A program made the position numbers and the translations under genes. From assembly GCF_900187455.1 (NCBI RefSeq), contig NZ_FYDX01000006.1:248001-312000 (forward strand): a DNA stretch of 64,000 nucleotides, written 5' to 3'. The DNA is from Pseudomonas sp. Irchel 3E13 (GTDB taxonomy: Bacteria > Pseudomonadota > Gammaproteobacteria > Pseudomonadales > Pseudomonadaceae). Below the pieces are notes generated by a model that saw only the letters and a program-made list of their open reading frames with translations, ran no database searches and was not told the DNA's origin. This document shows positions 45,278-54,092 of the stretch, one piece after another. Each line of letters opens with the position of its first letter. Positions within the stretch are counted from its first letter, which is position 1.

Positions 45278-46114
45278 ATGAAAAAGCTGTTTGTACTTTC
45301 CGCATTGTCTCTGATGGCATCCACCAGCTTCGCGGCAACCGTCGCGGGTGGCTCGTCGAGTAGCTATGTAGTGCCCACGGCATCCAACATGATGGCTGTC
45401 GGCACCGCCGGGATTGCAATGCCTACCACGGTAGGTGGCACTGCGGATCTCACCAAGGTCGTCAGCTTTGCGGCGGGTCCGATTGCCCAGACCAACGCGC
45501 TGATTGCAACACCAGGTACTGCTTCGGCAATCATTACCCAGATTCATCCGGTTACCGGTCTGCCTTACAACGTCTCGGAGACCTGGAAAAACACCGTTGC
45601 GTACAACACCAACGTCTACGCCTATCGCCAGATCGACAACCCGCTGCCGAACTTCCCGCAGTTCGGCGGCGAAGTCATCGCCAAGGTTTCCGGCGCCGAG
45701 GTGTACTTCGGTGAATGGGCGCCACGCAAGTCTGGCACCCAGCCACTGAACAGCACCGACCTGAACCTCACCGATGCCAACCGCACCGTCTGGTATGTCG
45801 GCGAAAACCCGACCACCAGCATGCCAACCCTGGTCAACGCCAAGTACAACGTGGTCGGCGTCAACCAGTACAACCCGGGGACCGGCGCTGGCGTGACCTC
45901 GGGTGTGCTGACCGCCAACTATGGTTCCGGCAGCGGCACCCTGACCGGCACCGTTGGCTCGATCAACTTCGGCGGCACCACCATCGCGTCGAATGGCTCG
46001 TTCTCGCGTACTTCCCAGATCCAGGGTCAGTTCTACGGCGCCAATGCCGAGGCCCTGGCGGGGATCTACACCAGCGGCTCCACCAAAGTCGCCTTCGGCG
46101 GCGCCAAGCAGTAA
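45278..46114 (+). CDS. secreted Slam-substrate protein, hemophilin-like
   Basis: The 278-residue precursor has a signal peptide MKKLFVLSALSLMASTSFA and no cysteine at all, so it is a soluble protein rather than a surface lipoprotein. The middle has 'VYFGEWAPRKSG' (about 142) and 'WYVGENPTTSMPT' (about 172). The C-terminal 75 residues form a small Gly/Ser/Thr-rich barrel with 'GQFYGANAEALAGIY' near the end, the hallmark of TbpB-type and hemophilin-type substrates of Slam. It would cross the outer membrane through the Slam protein encoded next. AAGGAGG 5 bases before ATG 45278 is near-perfect, so high expression is likely. Heme is the known ligand of hemophilins; the ligand here is unproven. 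Confidence 0.85.
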   Translation: MKKLFVLSALSLMASTSFAATVAGGSSSSYVVPTASNMMAVGTAGIAMPTTVGGTADLTKVVSFAAGPIAQTNALIATPGTASAIITQIHPVTGLPYNVSETWKNTVAYNTNVYAYRQIDNPLPNFPQFGGEVIAKVSGAEVYFGEWAPRKSGTQPLNSTDLNLTDANRTVWYVGENPTTSMPTLVNAKYNVVGVNQYNPGTGAGVTSGVLTANYGSGSGTLTGTVGSINFGGTTIASNGSFSRTSQIQGQFYGANAEALAGIYTSGSTKVAFGGAKQ

Positions 46115-46189
46115 CACCCGCGTGTCATTGGAGGAGGGAGCTTCGGCTCCCCCTTCCGACCTCTTTCTTTCTGTCCCGGAACGATCACC

Positions 46190-47683
46190 ATGCTGCCGTC
46201 CATGCGGGGGCGCGTTGCCCTGCTGTGTTTCTCTGCCCTGTGTTCCACCGCGCTGCTGGCCGATGACGACGACACCCGTCTGCTGTTGAACAAGATCGAC
46301 CGCACCGCCGAGGCGCGCGAGCGGGCCAATCTTGGCGCGCCGGATCCGGCCGAGAACGATGCTTCGCTGATCACCATCGAGGGGCAGACCTACAACGTAC
46401 AGAACACCCTCGAGGACCTGGGGCCGGCCATCTACGTCTCCATCAACCTGCAGCAGTGGGGCAAGGTGCGCCAGTTTGTCGAGCGCTACCGCCAACTGCC
46501 CGGTCATGAGCCGGCACTGATTGAAATGGCCGAGGGGCTGATCGCCCGCAGCGACCGCCAGTACAAGCAGGCCATCGCACATCTGCGCAGGGCCGATGAG
46601 CTGCAGCCAGGTTTCGTCCGTGCTCGCCTGGAATTGGCGCGCACGCTGTTCGAAGACAATCAGACCCGTGAAGCTGAAGCGCTGTTTCGCGAGGTCGCCG
46701 CTTCCGATGTGCCCGAGCAGGTCCTGAGCGTGCTGGGCGAGTACCACAAGGGCATCGACCTGCGCCGCGAATGGCATGGATCGGCGTCGCTGGGCTTCGG
46801 CTACAACAGCAACATCAACCAGGGTAACGGCATGACCACCAGCACCCAGGTCTGCACGATCTTCTTCGAATGCTTCGACTACAGCCGGCAGATGCCCAAG
46901 CCAATCACGTCATCCAGCCTGGTCTATGACATGGCCGCCGAGCGGCGTTTCCAGATTGCCGGCAATCACCATCTGCTGGTGCGCGGCCTCAGCTATGGCA
47001 ATACCTACGACAAACATGGCGATGACGGCGAAACAAAGACCTGGTACGACGACAACACCTCGGTGCTGTACGCCGGCTACAGCTTCCAGAGTGCGCTGAA
47101 CGATGTGTCGCTCACGCCACTGTTCGAGAATTACTACAACGACCATCACACCAAGTACCAGGCCAGCGGCGTGCGCGGGGAGTGGAAGCACAACCTGACC
47201 AACCGGCTGCAGGTCGGCCTGCAGGCCCAGCACAAGCACTTCCGCTTCCAGGGCGAACAGCGCGAGTACTTCGATGATTACGACGAACGTCAGGTCGGCA
47301 CCTCGCTGTCGTACATGCTCGATCCGCGCACCCTGGTATTCGGCGGCGTCACCTACACCCGGCGCAGCCAGGACGCCGATACCGCCAGCAATCGCGAGTA
47401 CATGGGCAGCCTGGGCGCGTATCACAGCTTCGACCTGGGGGTTAACTTGAGCGTGGTCGGCTTGTACCGCACCACCCGCTACGATGCGCCGGACGTTTTC
47501 CTCGGCGGCCTGCGCAAGGACCGCCAGCAGATCTACATCGCCAACCTGAGCATGCCGCGTTTCGCGTTCGCCGGGGTGGTGCCGAATCTCTACATGAAAC
47601 GCACGGTCACCGACAGCAGCATCGACTGGGCCTATGCCTACCGGCAGACGGAGGTGGCATTGAAATTCGAGAAGACGTTCTAG
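46190..47683 (+). CDS. Slam outer-membrane protein (type XI secretion, DUF560)
   Basis: The 497-residue protein has a signal peptide (to about residue 23), a TPR-like periplasmic domain (about 85-190; 'YKQAIAHLRRADELQPGFVR', 'ARLELARTLFEDNQTREAEA') and a 14-strand barrel (about 195-497) starting 'SASLGFGYNSNINQGNG' and ending in Phe. This layout is that of Slam proteins, which move TbpB-like lipoproteins or hemophilins across the outer membrane. The gene order receptor, substrate, Slam is standard for such loci. ATG 46202 is an alternative start. Confidence 0.92.
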   Translation: MLPSMRGRVALLCFSALCSTALLADDDDTRLLLNKIDRTAEARERANLGAPDPAENDASLITIEGQTYNVQNTLEDLGPAIYVSINLQQWGKVRQFVERYRQLPGHEPALIEMAEGLIARSDRQYKQAIAHLRRADELQPGFVRARLELARTLFEDNQTREAEALFREVAASDVPEQVLSVLGEYHKGIDLRREWHGSASLGFGYNSNINQGNGMTTSTQVCTIFFECFDYSRQMPKPITSSSLVYDMAAERRFQIAGNHHLLVRGLSYGNTYDKHGDDGETKTWYDDNTSVLYAGYSFQSALNDVSLTPLFENYYNDHHTKYQASGVRGEWKHNLTNRLQVGLQAQHKHFRFQGEQREYFDDYDERQVGTSLSYMLDPRTLVFGGVTYTRRSQDADTASNREYMGSLGAYHSFDLGVNLSVVGLYRTTRYDAPDVFLGGLRKDRQQIYIANLSMPRFAFAGVVPNLYMKRTVTDSSIDWAYAYRQTEVALKFEKTF

Positions 47684-47727
47684 GAGGGAAGGGGCCTCGG
47701 CGAGATCCGAGGTCAAATCGCAGGCAT

Positions 47728-47752
47728 AAAAAAACCCGCTTTCGCGGGTTTC
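47728..47752. terminator. terminator between the Slam gene and the tRNA-Leu genes
   Basis: AAACCCGC-TTTC-GCGGGTTT forms an 8-bp stem with an eight-T run on the minus strand. It best ends the minus-strand tRNA transcript but could also slow plus-strand transcription from the Slam gene. Confidence 0.8.
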
Positions 47753-47760
47753 TTTGAATA

Positions 47761-47847
47761 TGGTGCCCAGAAGAAGACTCGAACTTCCACGACCGTAAGG
47801 TCACCAGCACCTGAAGCTGGCGTGTCTACCAATTTCACCATCTGGGC
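47761..47847 (-). tRNA. tRNA-Leu(CAG), copy 1
   Basis: The minus strand reads as an 87-base tRNA with an acceptor stem GCCCAGA...TCTGGGC, a long variable arm and an encoded CCA. The anticodon arm CCAGC-TTCAGGT-GCTGG gives anticodon CAG. It is identical to copy 2. Confidence 0.95.
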
Positions 47848-47930
47848 AAATTTGAAGCAGTTGTAACAAAAACAGTCTAGCGTATTGCTTAATCTCAGAC
47901 ACGTTATGAAGCTATCTGAAACTTGAAATA

Positions 47931-48017
47931 TGGTGCCCAGAAGAAGACTCGAACTTCCACGACCGTAAGGTCACCAGCACCTGAAGCTGGCGTGTCTACC
48001 AATTTCACCATCTGGGC
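47931..48017 (-). tRNA. tRNA-Leu(CAG), copy 2
   Basis: This 87-base tRNA on the minus strand is identical to copy 1 and lies 83 bases upstream of it in the same transcript. It has anticodon CAG, a long variable arm and an encoded CCA. Confidence 0.95.
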
Positions 48018-48287
48018 ATTTCGTTGATTTCGCTTCGATGCTTCACATCGTGCGGCTTCTCAACTATAACGACGGTCTCCGTCGCTGTGGTGCGCACTAT
48101 ACGGATGGCTCCAAGGGCTGTAAAGCCCCGGTTTGAAAAAAATCTTAAAAGATTCAAGCCGTTGGTCTTCCACAGCGAACAGCGCATTCTGGGGCCGGTC
48201 CCAACGGGGCTGTCCAAGGTTGAAATTTCCGGTTTCAATACGGCTATGCCAAACTAACCCTTATATAGACAAGGTGAACCCCTCCTA
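48018..48287. other. intergenic region between the tRNA-Leu genes and rnr
   Basis: This 270-base divergent gap must hold the promoters of the tRNA transcript and of rnr. On the plus strand TTGAAA (48220-48225) is a possible -35, but its -10 (GCTATG, 17 bp on) is poor. TATAGT on the minus strand near 48065 is a possible tRNA -10. I see no gene here. Confidence 0.4.
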
Positions 48288-50867
48288 ATGGCCGATTGGC
48301 AGTCCCTCGATCCCGAGGCCGCTCGTGAAGCGGAAAAATACGAAAACCCCATCCCTAGCCGTGAGCTGATCCTCCAGCACCTCGCCGAACGAGGCTCGCC
48401 CGCTGCGCGCGAGCAGCTGGTCGAGGAACTCGGCTTGCATACCGAGGAACAGATCGAGGCCCTGCGCCGTCGTCTTCGGGCGATGGAGCGTGACGGCCAG
48501 CTTATCTACACCCGGCGCGGCACCTATGCCCCGGTGGACAAGCTCGACCTGATCCTCGGCCGTATTTCCGGTCACCGCGACGGTTTCGGTTTCCTGATTC
48601 CCGATGACGGCTCCGAAGACCTGTTCCTCAGCCCCGCGCAGATGCGCCTGGTGTTCGACGGTGACCGCGCCCTGGCCCGTGTCTCTGGTGTCGACCGCCG
48701 TGGCCGCCGCGAAGGCGTGGTTGTCGAGGTCATTTCCCGCGCCCACGAGAGCATCGTTGGCCGCTACTTCGAAGAAGGCGGCATCGGCTTCGTTACCCCT
48801 GACAACCCGAAGGTCCAGCAGGAAGTGCTGGTCACCCCGGGTCGTAGCGGTGGCGCGCGTGTCGGTCAGTTCGTCGAGGTGAAGATCACCCACTGGCCAA
48901 CCCCGCGCTTCCAGCCTCAGGGCGACGTTGTCGAAGTCATCGGCAACTATATGGCTCCCGGCATGGAAATCGACGTTGCCCTGCGCAGCTACGATATCCC
49001 GCACGTCTGGCCTGAAGCGGTCGTTAAAGAAGCGCGCAAGCTCAAGCCTGAAGTCGAAGAGAAGGACAAGGAAAAGCGCATCGATCTGCGCCACCTGCCG
49101 TTCGTCACCATCGATGGTGAAGACGCCCGCGACTTCGATGACGCCGTTTATTGCGAAAGCCTCGGCAAACTGCGGCTGTTCTCCGGTGGCTGGCGCCTGT
49201 ACGTCGCTATCGCCGACGTGTCCAGCTACGTCCGCCTCGGTTCGGCGCTGGATGCCGAAGCCCAGGTGCGTGGTAACTCGGTGTACTTCCCCGAGCGCGT
49301 CGTGCCGATGCTCCCCGAAGAGCTTTCCAACGGCCTCTGCTCGCTGAACCCGCACGTCGATCGCCTGGCCATGGTCTGTGAAATGACCATCAACAAATCC
49401 GGGCAGATGGTCGATTACCAGTTCTACGAAGCGGTGATCCACTCCCATGCCCGCCTGACCTACAACAAGGTCAGCAGCATGCTGGAACACGCCCGCACCC
49501 GCGAAGGCCGTGCCCTGCGCGAGGAATACAGTGGCGTGGTGCCGCACCTGAAACAGCTTTATGCGCTGTACAAGGTGCTGCTGGACGCCCGTCATGCGCG
49601 CGGCGCGATCGACTTCGAAACCCAGGAAACCCGGATCATCTTCGGCTCCGAGCGCAAGATCGCGGAAATCCGTCCGACCGTGCGCAACGACGCCCACAAG
49701 CTGATCGAGGAATGCATGCTGGCGGCCAACGTCGCCACCGCCGAGTTCCTCAAGAAGCACGAGATTCCGGCCCTGTACCGCGTCCACGACGGTCCGCCGC
49801 CGGAGCGCCTGGAAAAACTGCGCGCCTTCCTTGGTGAGCTGGGCCTTTCCCTGCACAAGGGCAAGGACGGTCCGTCGCCGAAGGACTACCAGGCACTGCT
49901 GGCCAGCATCGCCGGTCGCCCGGACTTCCACCTGATCCAGACCGTCATGCTGCGTTCGCTGAGCCAGGCGGTGTACAGCGCCGACAACAACGGCCACTTC
50001 GGTCTGAATTACGAGGCGTACACCCACTTTACCTCGCCGATTCGCCGCTACCCCGACCTGCTGACCCACCGGGCCATCCGCAGCGTGATCCGTTCCCGCC
50101 AGGACACCCCGCACGTCAAGCGCGCCGGTGCGATGAGCATTCCCAAGGCGCGGATCTACCCGTACGACGAAAACACCCTCGAGCAACTGGGCGAACAGTG
50201 CTCGATGAGCGAGCGGCGTGCCGACGAGGCGACCCGTGATGTGGTCAACTGGCTCAAGTGCGAGTACATGAAAGACCGCGTGGGTGAGTCGTTCCCGGGC
50301 GTGATCACCGCGGTGACCGGTTTCGGCCTGTTCGTCGAGCTGACCGACATCTATGTCGAAGGCATGGTGCATGTCAGCGCGCTGCCAGGCGACTACTACC
50401 ACTTCGATCCGGTCCACCACCGTCTCACCGGCGAGCGCACCGGGCGTACCTTCCGTCTCGGCGACACCGTCGAAGTGCGGGTGATGCGCGTCGATCTGGA
50501 GCAACGCAAGATCGACTTCGAAATGGCCGAGAACACCCTGAATGCGCCGATCGGCCGCAAACAGCGTCAGACCGCGCCCGAACCTGCTGGCAAGGCTCCA
50601 GCCGCTGCCAAAGAGCAGCCGGCACCTCGCGCCAAGAAAGCCAAGAACGAAACCGCCGAAGCCTATTTCCCTTCCCATGCCGCGGCGAAAAACGCCGAAG
50701 TGCGCAAGAGCCGGGAAATGAAGAAGGCCCTGCTGGCCGATGCCAAGCAGGCGCACGCCAGCGGCAAGCCGGCGGGCAAATCCGGCAAGACCGAGAAACC
50801 GACCAAACACCGCAAGGGACCGCCCAAAGCTGGTTCCACGTCGCGTAAACCCAAAGGCAAGTCATGA
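48288..50867 (+). CDS. rnr: ribonuclease R
   Basis: The 859-residue 3'-5' exoribonuclease degrades structured RNA. An N-terminal helix-turn-helix and cold-shock domains precede the RNB catalytic domain ('HLPFVTIDGEDARDFDDAVY', about 270, with the metal-binding Asp cluster, and 'HFTSPIRRYPDLLTHR' near 583). An S1 domain follows (about 655-740), then a Lys/Ala-rich tail. It overlaps rlmB by ATGA. Confidence 0.97.
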   Translation: MADWQSLDPEAAREAEKYENPIPSRELILQHLAERGSPAAREQLVEELGLHTEEQIEALRRRLRAMERDGQLIYTRRGTYAPVDKLDLILGRISGHRDGFGFLIPDDGSEDLFLSPAQMRLVFDGDRALARVSGVDRRGRREGVVVEVISRAHESIVGRYFEEGGIGFVTPDNPKVQQEVLVTPGRSGGARVGQFVEVKITHWPTPRFQPQGDVVEVIGNYMAPGMEIDVALRSYDIPHVWPEAVVKEARKLKPEVEEKDKEKRIDLRHLPFVTIDGEDARDFDDAVYCESLGKLRLFSGGWRLYVAIADVSSYVRLGSALDAEAQVRGNSVYFPERVVPMLPEELSNGLCSLNPHVDRLAMVCEMTINKSGQMVDYQFYEAVIHSHARLTYNKVSSMLEHARTREGRALREEYSGVVPHLKQLYALYKVLLDARHARGAIDFETQETRIIFGSERKIAEIRPTVRNDAHKLIEECMLAANVATAEFLKKHEIPALYRVHDGPPPERLEKLRAFLGELGLSLHKGKDGPSPKDYQALLASIAGRPDFHLIQTVMLRSLSQAVYSADNNGHFGLNYEAYTHFTSPIRRYPDLLTHRAIRSVIRSRQDTPHVKRAGAMSIPKARIYPYDENTLEQLGEQCSMSERRADEATRDVVNWLKCEYMKDRVGESFPGVITAVTGFGLFVELTDIYVEGMVHVSALPGDYYHFDPVHHRLTGERTGRTFRLGDTVEVRVMRVDLEQRKIDFEMAENTLNAPIGRKQRQTAPEPAGKAPAAAKEQPAPRAKKAKNETAEAYFPSHAAAKNAEVRKSREMKKALLADAKQAHASGKPAGKSGKTEKPTKHRKGPPKAGSTSRKPKGKS

Positions 50868-51610
50868 GTCAGTTGGAAAAGATCTACGGCGTCCATGCCG
50901 TGGAAGCGCTGTTGCGGCACCACCCCAAGCGGGTCAAGCAGATCTGGCTGTCCGAGGGTCGTAGCGAGCCTCGGGTCCAGGCGCTGCTGGCGCTGGCCGC
51001 CGACAACCGCGTTGCGGTCGGCCAGGCCGAACGCCGCGAGCTGGATGCCTGGGTCGAAGGTGTTCACCAGGGCGTGGTCGCTGAAGTCAGCCCGAGTCAG
51101 GTCTGGGGTGAGGCGATGCTCGAAGAACTGCTGGAGCGTACCGAGACGGTTCCGCTGCTGCTGGTTCTCGACGGCGTCACCGATCCGCACAACCTCGGCG
51201 CCTGCCTGCGTACCGCCGATGCTGCCGGCGCGCTGGCGGTCATCGTGCCGAAGGACAAATCGGCGACGCTTACCGCGGCCGTGCGTAAAGTTGCCTGCGG
51301 CGCTGCTGAAGTGATGCCTCTGGTGGCCGTGACCAACCTGGCGCGAACCCTGGAGAAACTCCAGCAACGTGGCCTCTGGGTGGTCGGCACTGCGGGCGAA
51401 GCCGAGCAGGAGCTGTATCAGCAGGACATGACCGGGCCGACCGTGCTGGTCATGGGCGCGGAAGGCAAGGGCATGCGCCGCCTGACCCGCGAGCACTGCG
51501 ATTTCCTGGTCAAGCTGCCGATGGCAGGCAGCGTCAGCAGCCTGAACGTATCGGTCGCCACTGGCGTCTGCCTGTTCGAGGCTGTTCGTCAGCGTAAAGC
51601 CGGCAAATAA
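50864..51610 (+). CDS. rlmB: 23S rRNA (guanosine-2251-2'-O)-methyltransferase
   Basis: The 248-residue SPOUT methyltransferase has an N-terminal RNA-binding domain and the trefoil-knot domain with 'LLVLDGVTDPHNLGACLRTA' (motif 1), 'VLVMGAEGKGMRRLT' (motif 2) and 'LPMAGSVSSLNVSVATGVCL' (motif 3). The rnr-rlmB pair is conserved and the two genes overlap. Confidence 0.97.
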   Translation: MSQLEKIYGVHAVEALLRHHPKRVKQIWLSEGRSEPRVQALLALAADNRVAVGQAERRELDAWVEGVHQGVVAEVSPSQVWGEAMLEELLERTETVPLLLVLDGVTDPHNLGACLRTADAAGALAVIVPKDKSATLTAAVRKVACGAAEVMPLVAVTNLARTLEKLQQRGLWVVGTAGEAEQELYQQDMTGPTVLVMGAEGKGMRRLTREHCDFLVKLPMAGSVSSLNVSVATGVCLFEAVRQRKAGK

Positions 51611-51624
51611 TTCGCGATCCCTCT

Positions 51625-51690
51625 TGTAGGAGCGAGCTTGCTCGCGATGGCCTCCTAAGTCGGCCTATCGCGAGCAAGCTCGCTCCTACA
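51625..51690. repeat. REP doublet (REPIN), converging orientation
   Basis: Two copies of a 24-base REP sequence (cores TGTAGGAGCGAGCTTGCTCG and its reverse complement) lie head to head, 18 bases apart, between rlmB and rpsF. Such pairs are mobilised by RAYT transposases in the P. fluorescens group; no RAYT gene is in the window. Confidence 0.92.
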
Positions 51691-51743
51691 GTTGTATTTG
51701 AGGTTGCCGGCTATCGGCACTGCTCAATATTTCACCAATCACC

Positions 51744-51772
51744 TTGCTTGTCCCTCGGCGCTTCTCTACAAT
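51744..51772 (+). promoter_or_regulatory. sigma-70 promoter of the rpsF operon
   Basis: TTGCTT (51744-51749), 17 bases and TACAAT (51767-51772) make a good promoter about 115 bases before rpsF. The long leader could bind S6-S18, as in other bacteria, but I did not establish such a fold. Confidence 0.7.
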
Positions 51773-51893
51773 TGCGCCCCTTGCCGTGTTGGCAGGCGCG
51801 CATGTGCCTCTTTCCAAGGCAAGACATACAAGTGTCATTCACTCCTTGTCTGACCGCCATTTGTCGGCAGACTACAACCCGTAAGGAGCATTC

Positions 51894-52319
51894 ATGCGTC
51901 ATTACGAAATCATCTTTCTGGTCCACCCGGACCAGAGCGAGCAAGTCGGCGGCATGGTTGAGCGTTACACCAAGCTGATCGAAGAAGACGGCGGCAAGAT
52001 CCACCGTCTGGAAGACTGGGGCCGTCGTCAACTGGCCTACGCAATCAACAATGTTCACAAGGCTCACTACGTGATGCTGAACGTTGAGTGCACCGGCAAG
52101 GCCCTGGCCGAGCTGGAAGACAACTTCCGCTACAACGATGCCGTGATCCGTAACCTGGTCATCCGTCGCGACGAAGCCGTTACCGGCCAGTCCGAGATGC
52201 TCAAGGCTGAAGAAAACCGCAGTGAGCGCCGTGAGCGTCGCGATCGTCCTGAGCATTCTGACAGCGCCGAAGGCGATGACAGCAATGACAGCGACAACAG
52301 CGATAACGCTGACGAGTAA
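51894..52319 (+). CDS. rpsF: 30S ribosomal protein S6
   Basis: The 141-residue protein is S6 ('[20 protein letters not shown]', '[11 protein letters not shown]'). The C-terminal 40 residues are Glu/Arg then Asp/Ser/Asn-rich, the tail in which S6 is glutamylated in other bacteria. It is first in the rpsF-rpsR-DUF2232-rplI operon and has a GTAAGGAG ribosome site. Confidence 0.98.
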   Translation: MRHYEIIFLVHPDQSEQVGGMVERYTKLIEEDGGKIHRLEDWGRRQLAYAINNVHKAHYVMLNVECTGKALAELEDNFRYNDAVIRNLVIRRDEAVTGQSEMLKAEENRSERRERRDRPEHSDSAEGDDSNDSDNSDNADE

Positions 52320-52347
52320 TCCACGGACCTTTTGAGGAGCCTATTAC

Positions 52348-52578
52348 ATGGCACGTTTCTTCCGTCGTCGTAAATTCTGCCGCTTCACTGCTGAAGAAGT
52401 GAAAGAGATCGATTACAAAGATCTCAACACCCTGAAAGCTTATGTATCTGAAACCGGCAAGATCGTTCCAAGCCGTATCACTGGTACCAAAGCTCGTTAT
52501 CAGCGTCAGCTGGCTACCGCTATCAAGCGTGCCCGCTTCCTGGCCCTGCTGGCCTACACCGACAGCCACGGCCGCTGA
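52348..52578 (+). CDS. rpsR: 30S ribosomal protein S18
   Basis: The 76-residue protein has the usual S18 core ('[20 protein letters not shown]', '[20 protein letters not shown]'). It binds S6 on the 30S platform. It lies 28 bases after rpsF with a TGAGGAG site. Confidence 0.98.
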   Translation: MARFFRRRKFCRFTAEEVKEIDYKDLNTLKAYVSETGKIVPSRITGTKARYQRQLATAIKRARFLALLAYTDSHGR

Positions 52579-52614
52579 GACCGGGTCGTCGACAAGTAGC
52601 AAAGGATAAATTGC

Positions 52615-53514
52615 ATGCGTGCCCTGGCTGATTTCATCATGCGCGGTCGCGTGCAGGCCACTCTCGTAGTGGTCGGTTGTGCGGCATTGCCGCTGTTGTT
52701 CTGGTTGAGTGCCGCCGCCGGGAGCCTGATCTTCCTGCGGCGCGGTTTCAAGGACGCCTCCGGTGTCCTTGCCTGGGCATTGCTGCCGGCGTTGGCCTGG
52801 TGGTTTTTCGGTGAGCCGCGCACCTTGATGGTGTTGCTTGGCACGCTGGGTCTGGCTGCGCTGTTGCGCGCCGGGCAGTCCTGGAATCGGGTGCTGTTGT
52901 TCAGCATCGCCCTGGGCCTGGTGTATGGCGTCGCTCTGGGTTCGGTGTTCCGTGAACCGATCGAGTCGCTCGCGCAGGGGATCGCCAAGATCCTCCCGCA
53001 GATGCTCGAGGGGATCTACCAGCAGTTGAAGGTAGAAGAACGGGCCCGACTGGAGGGGCTGATCGCACCAGTGCTTACCGGCCTGATTGCGGCATTGTTG
53101 CAAGCTGTCAGTGTGCTGGCCCTGATGTTGGGTCGCTACTGGCAAGCAGCGTTGTATAACCCGGGAGGCTTCGGTCGCGAGTTTCGCGCCGTGAGACTAC
53201 CGCTGGCGGTGGCGTTGGGGCTGCTGGTGATCATTCTGGTGGGGCCGAATTTCGGTACCGAACTGGCGATGTTGACACCGCTTTGCACCATCCCGCTGCT
53301 CTTCGCCGGACTGGCCGTGATTCATGGCCTAGTGGCGCAGAAACGACTGGCGAAGTTCTGGCTGGTCGGGTTGTACGTGACACTGCTGCTGTTCATGCAG
53401 CTGATTTATCCGTTGCTCGTGGTCCTGGCCATTGTCGACAGCCTGATTGATTTTCGCGGACGCGGGGCGTCCCCAAGTGACGCCGACAACGGCTCCGCGA
53501 ACGGTGAAGGTTAA
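52615..53514 (+). CDS. DUF2232 family membrane protein
   Basis: The 299-residue protein has about eight membrane helices and belongs to the DUF2232 (YybS-like) family, whose gene sits between rpsR and rplI in Pseudomonas. 'FWLSAAAGSLIFLRRGFKDA' and 'IALGLVYGVALGSVFREPIE' are visible landmarks. The biochemical role is not known to me. The start has an AAAGGA site. Confidence 0.85.
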   Translation: MRALADFIMRGRVQATLVVVGCAALPLLFWLSAAAGSLIFLRRGFKDASGVLAWALLPALAWWFFGEPRTLMVLLGTLGLAALLRAGQSWNRVLLFSIALGLVYGVALGSVFREPIESLAQGIAKILPQMLEGIYQQLKVEERARLEGLIAPVLTGLIAALLQAVSVLALMLGRYWQAALYNPGGFGREFRAVRLPLAVALGLLVIILVGPNFGTELAMLTPLCTIPLLFAGLAVIHGLVAQKRLAKFWLVGLYVTLLLFMQLIYPLLVVLAIVDSLIDFRGRGASPSDADNGSANGEG

Positions 53515-53535
53515 AAGTTAAGAGGTTATTACCAA

Positions 53536-53982
53536 ATGGAACTGATCCTGCTGGAAAAAGTCGCCAACCTGGGCAACCTGGGCGACAAAGTTAAAGTTAA
53601 GTCGGGTTACGGCCGTAACTTCCTGCTGCCATTCGGCAAGGCTGTCGCCGCTACCGCTACCAACCTGGCCGCGTTCGAAGAACGTCGCGCCGAGCTGGAA
53701 AAAGCTGCTGCTGACAAGAAAGCTTCGGCTGAAACCCGCGCTGCCCAACTGGCCGAGCTGGAAGTGACCATCACTGCCACCGCTGGCGACGAAGGCAAGC
53801 TGTTCGGTTCGATCGGCACCCACGACATCGCTGACGCCCTGACCGCCTCCGGCGTTGAAGTGGCCAAAGCTGAAGTTCGTCTGCCAAACGGCACCATCCG
53901 TAACGTCGGCGAATACGACGTTGCCGTGCACCTGCACAGCGACGTTGAAGCCACCGTTCGCGTGGTCGTCGTCGCAGCCTAA
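53536..53982 (+). CDS. rplI: 50S ribosomal protein L9
   Basis: The 148-residue protein has the L9 N-domain ('[20 protein letters not shown]', '[14 protein letters not shown]'), the long connecting helix and the C-domain ('[15 protein letters not shown]'). It closes the ribosomal operon and is followed by a terminator. Confidence 0.98.
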   Translation: MELILLEKVANLGNLGDKVKVKSGYGRNFLLPFGKAVAATATNLAAFEERRAELEKAAADKKASAETRAAQLAELEVTITATAGDEGKLFGSIGTHDIADALTASGVEVAKAEVRLPNGTIRNVGEYDVAVHLHSDVEATVRVVVVAA

Positions 53983-54027
53983 GCTGTATCGACCTGCTGG
54001 CTCCCTCGGGGTCAGCCGGTTAACATC

Positions 54028-54068
54028 GGGCACGATCCTGCATTGCAGGTCGTGCCCTTTGTCTTTTT
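54028..54068 (+). terminator. terminator after rplI
   Basis: GGGCACGA pairs with TCGTGCCC (54028-54035 with 54050-54057), with a short inner CCTGC/GCAGG stem, and is followed by TTTGTCTTTTT. Confidence 0.85.
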
Positions 54069-54092
54069 CAACACCCAGATTTCCAGGTGGCC

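Noticed and set aside
48285..50810. 841-residue open frame opposite rnr
   Set aside because: It mirrors the RNase R frame, has low-complexity His/Gln/Val/Arg composition typical of antisense high-GC frames, and rnr is certain.
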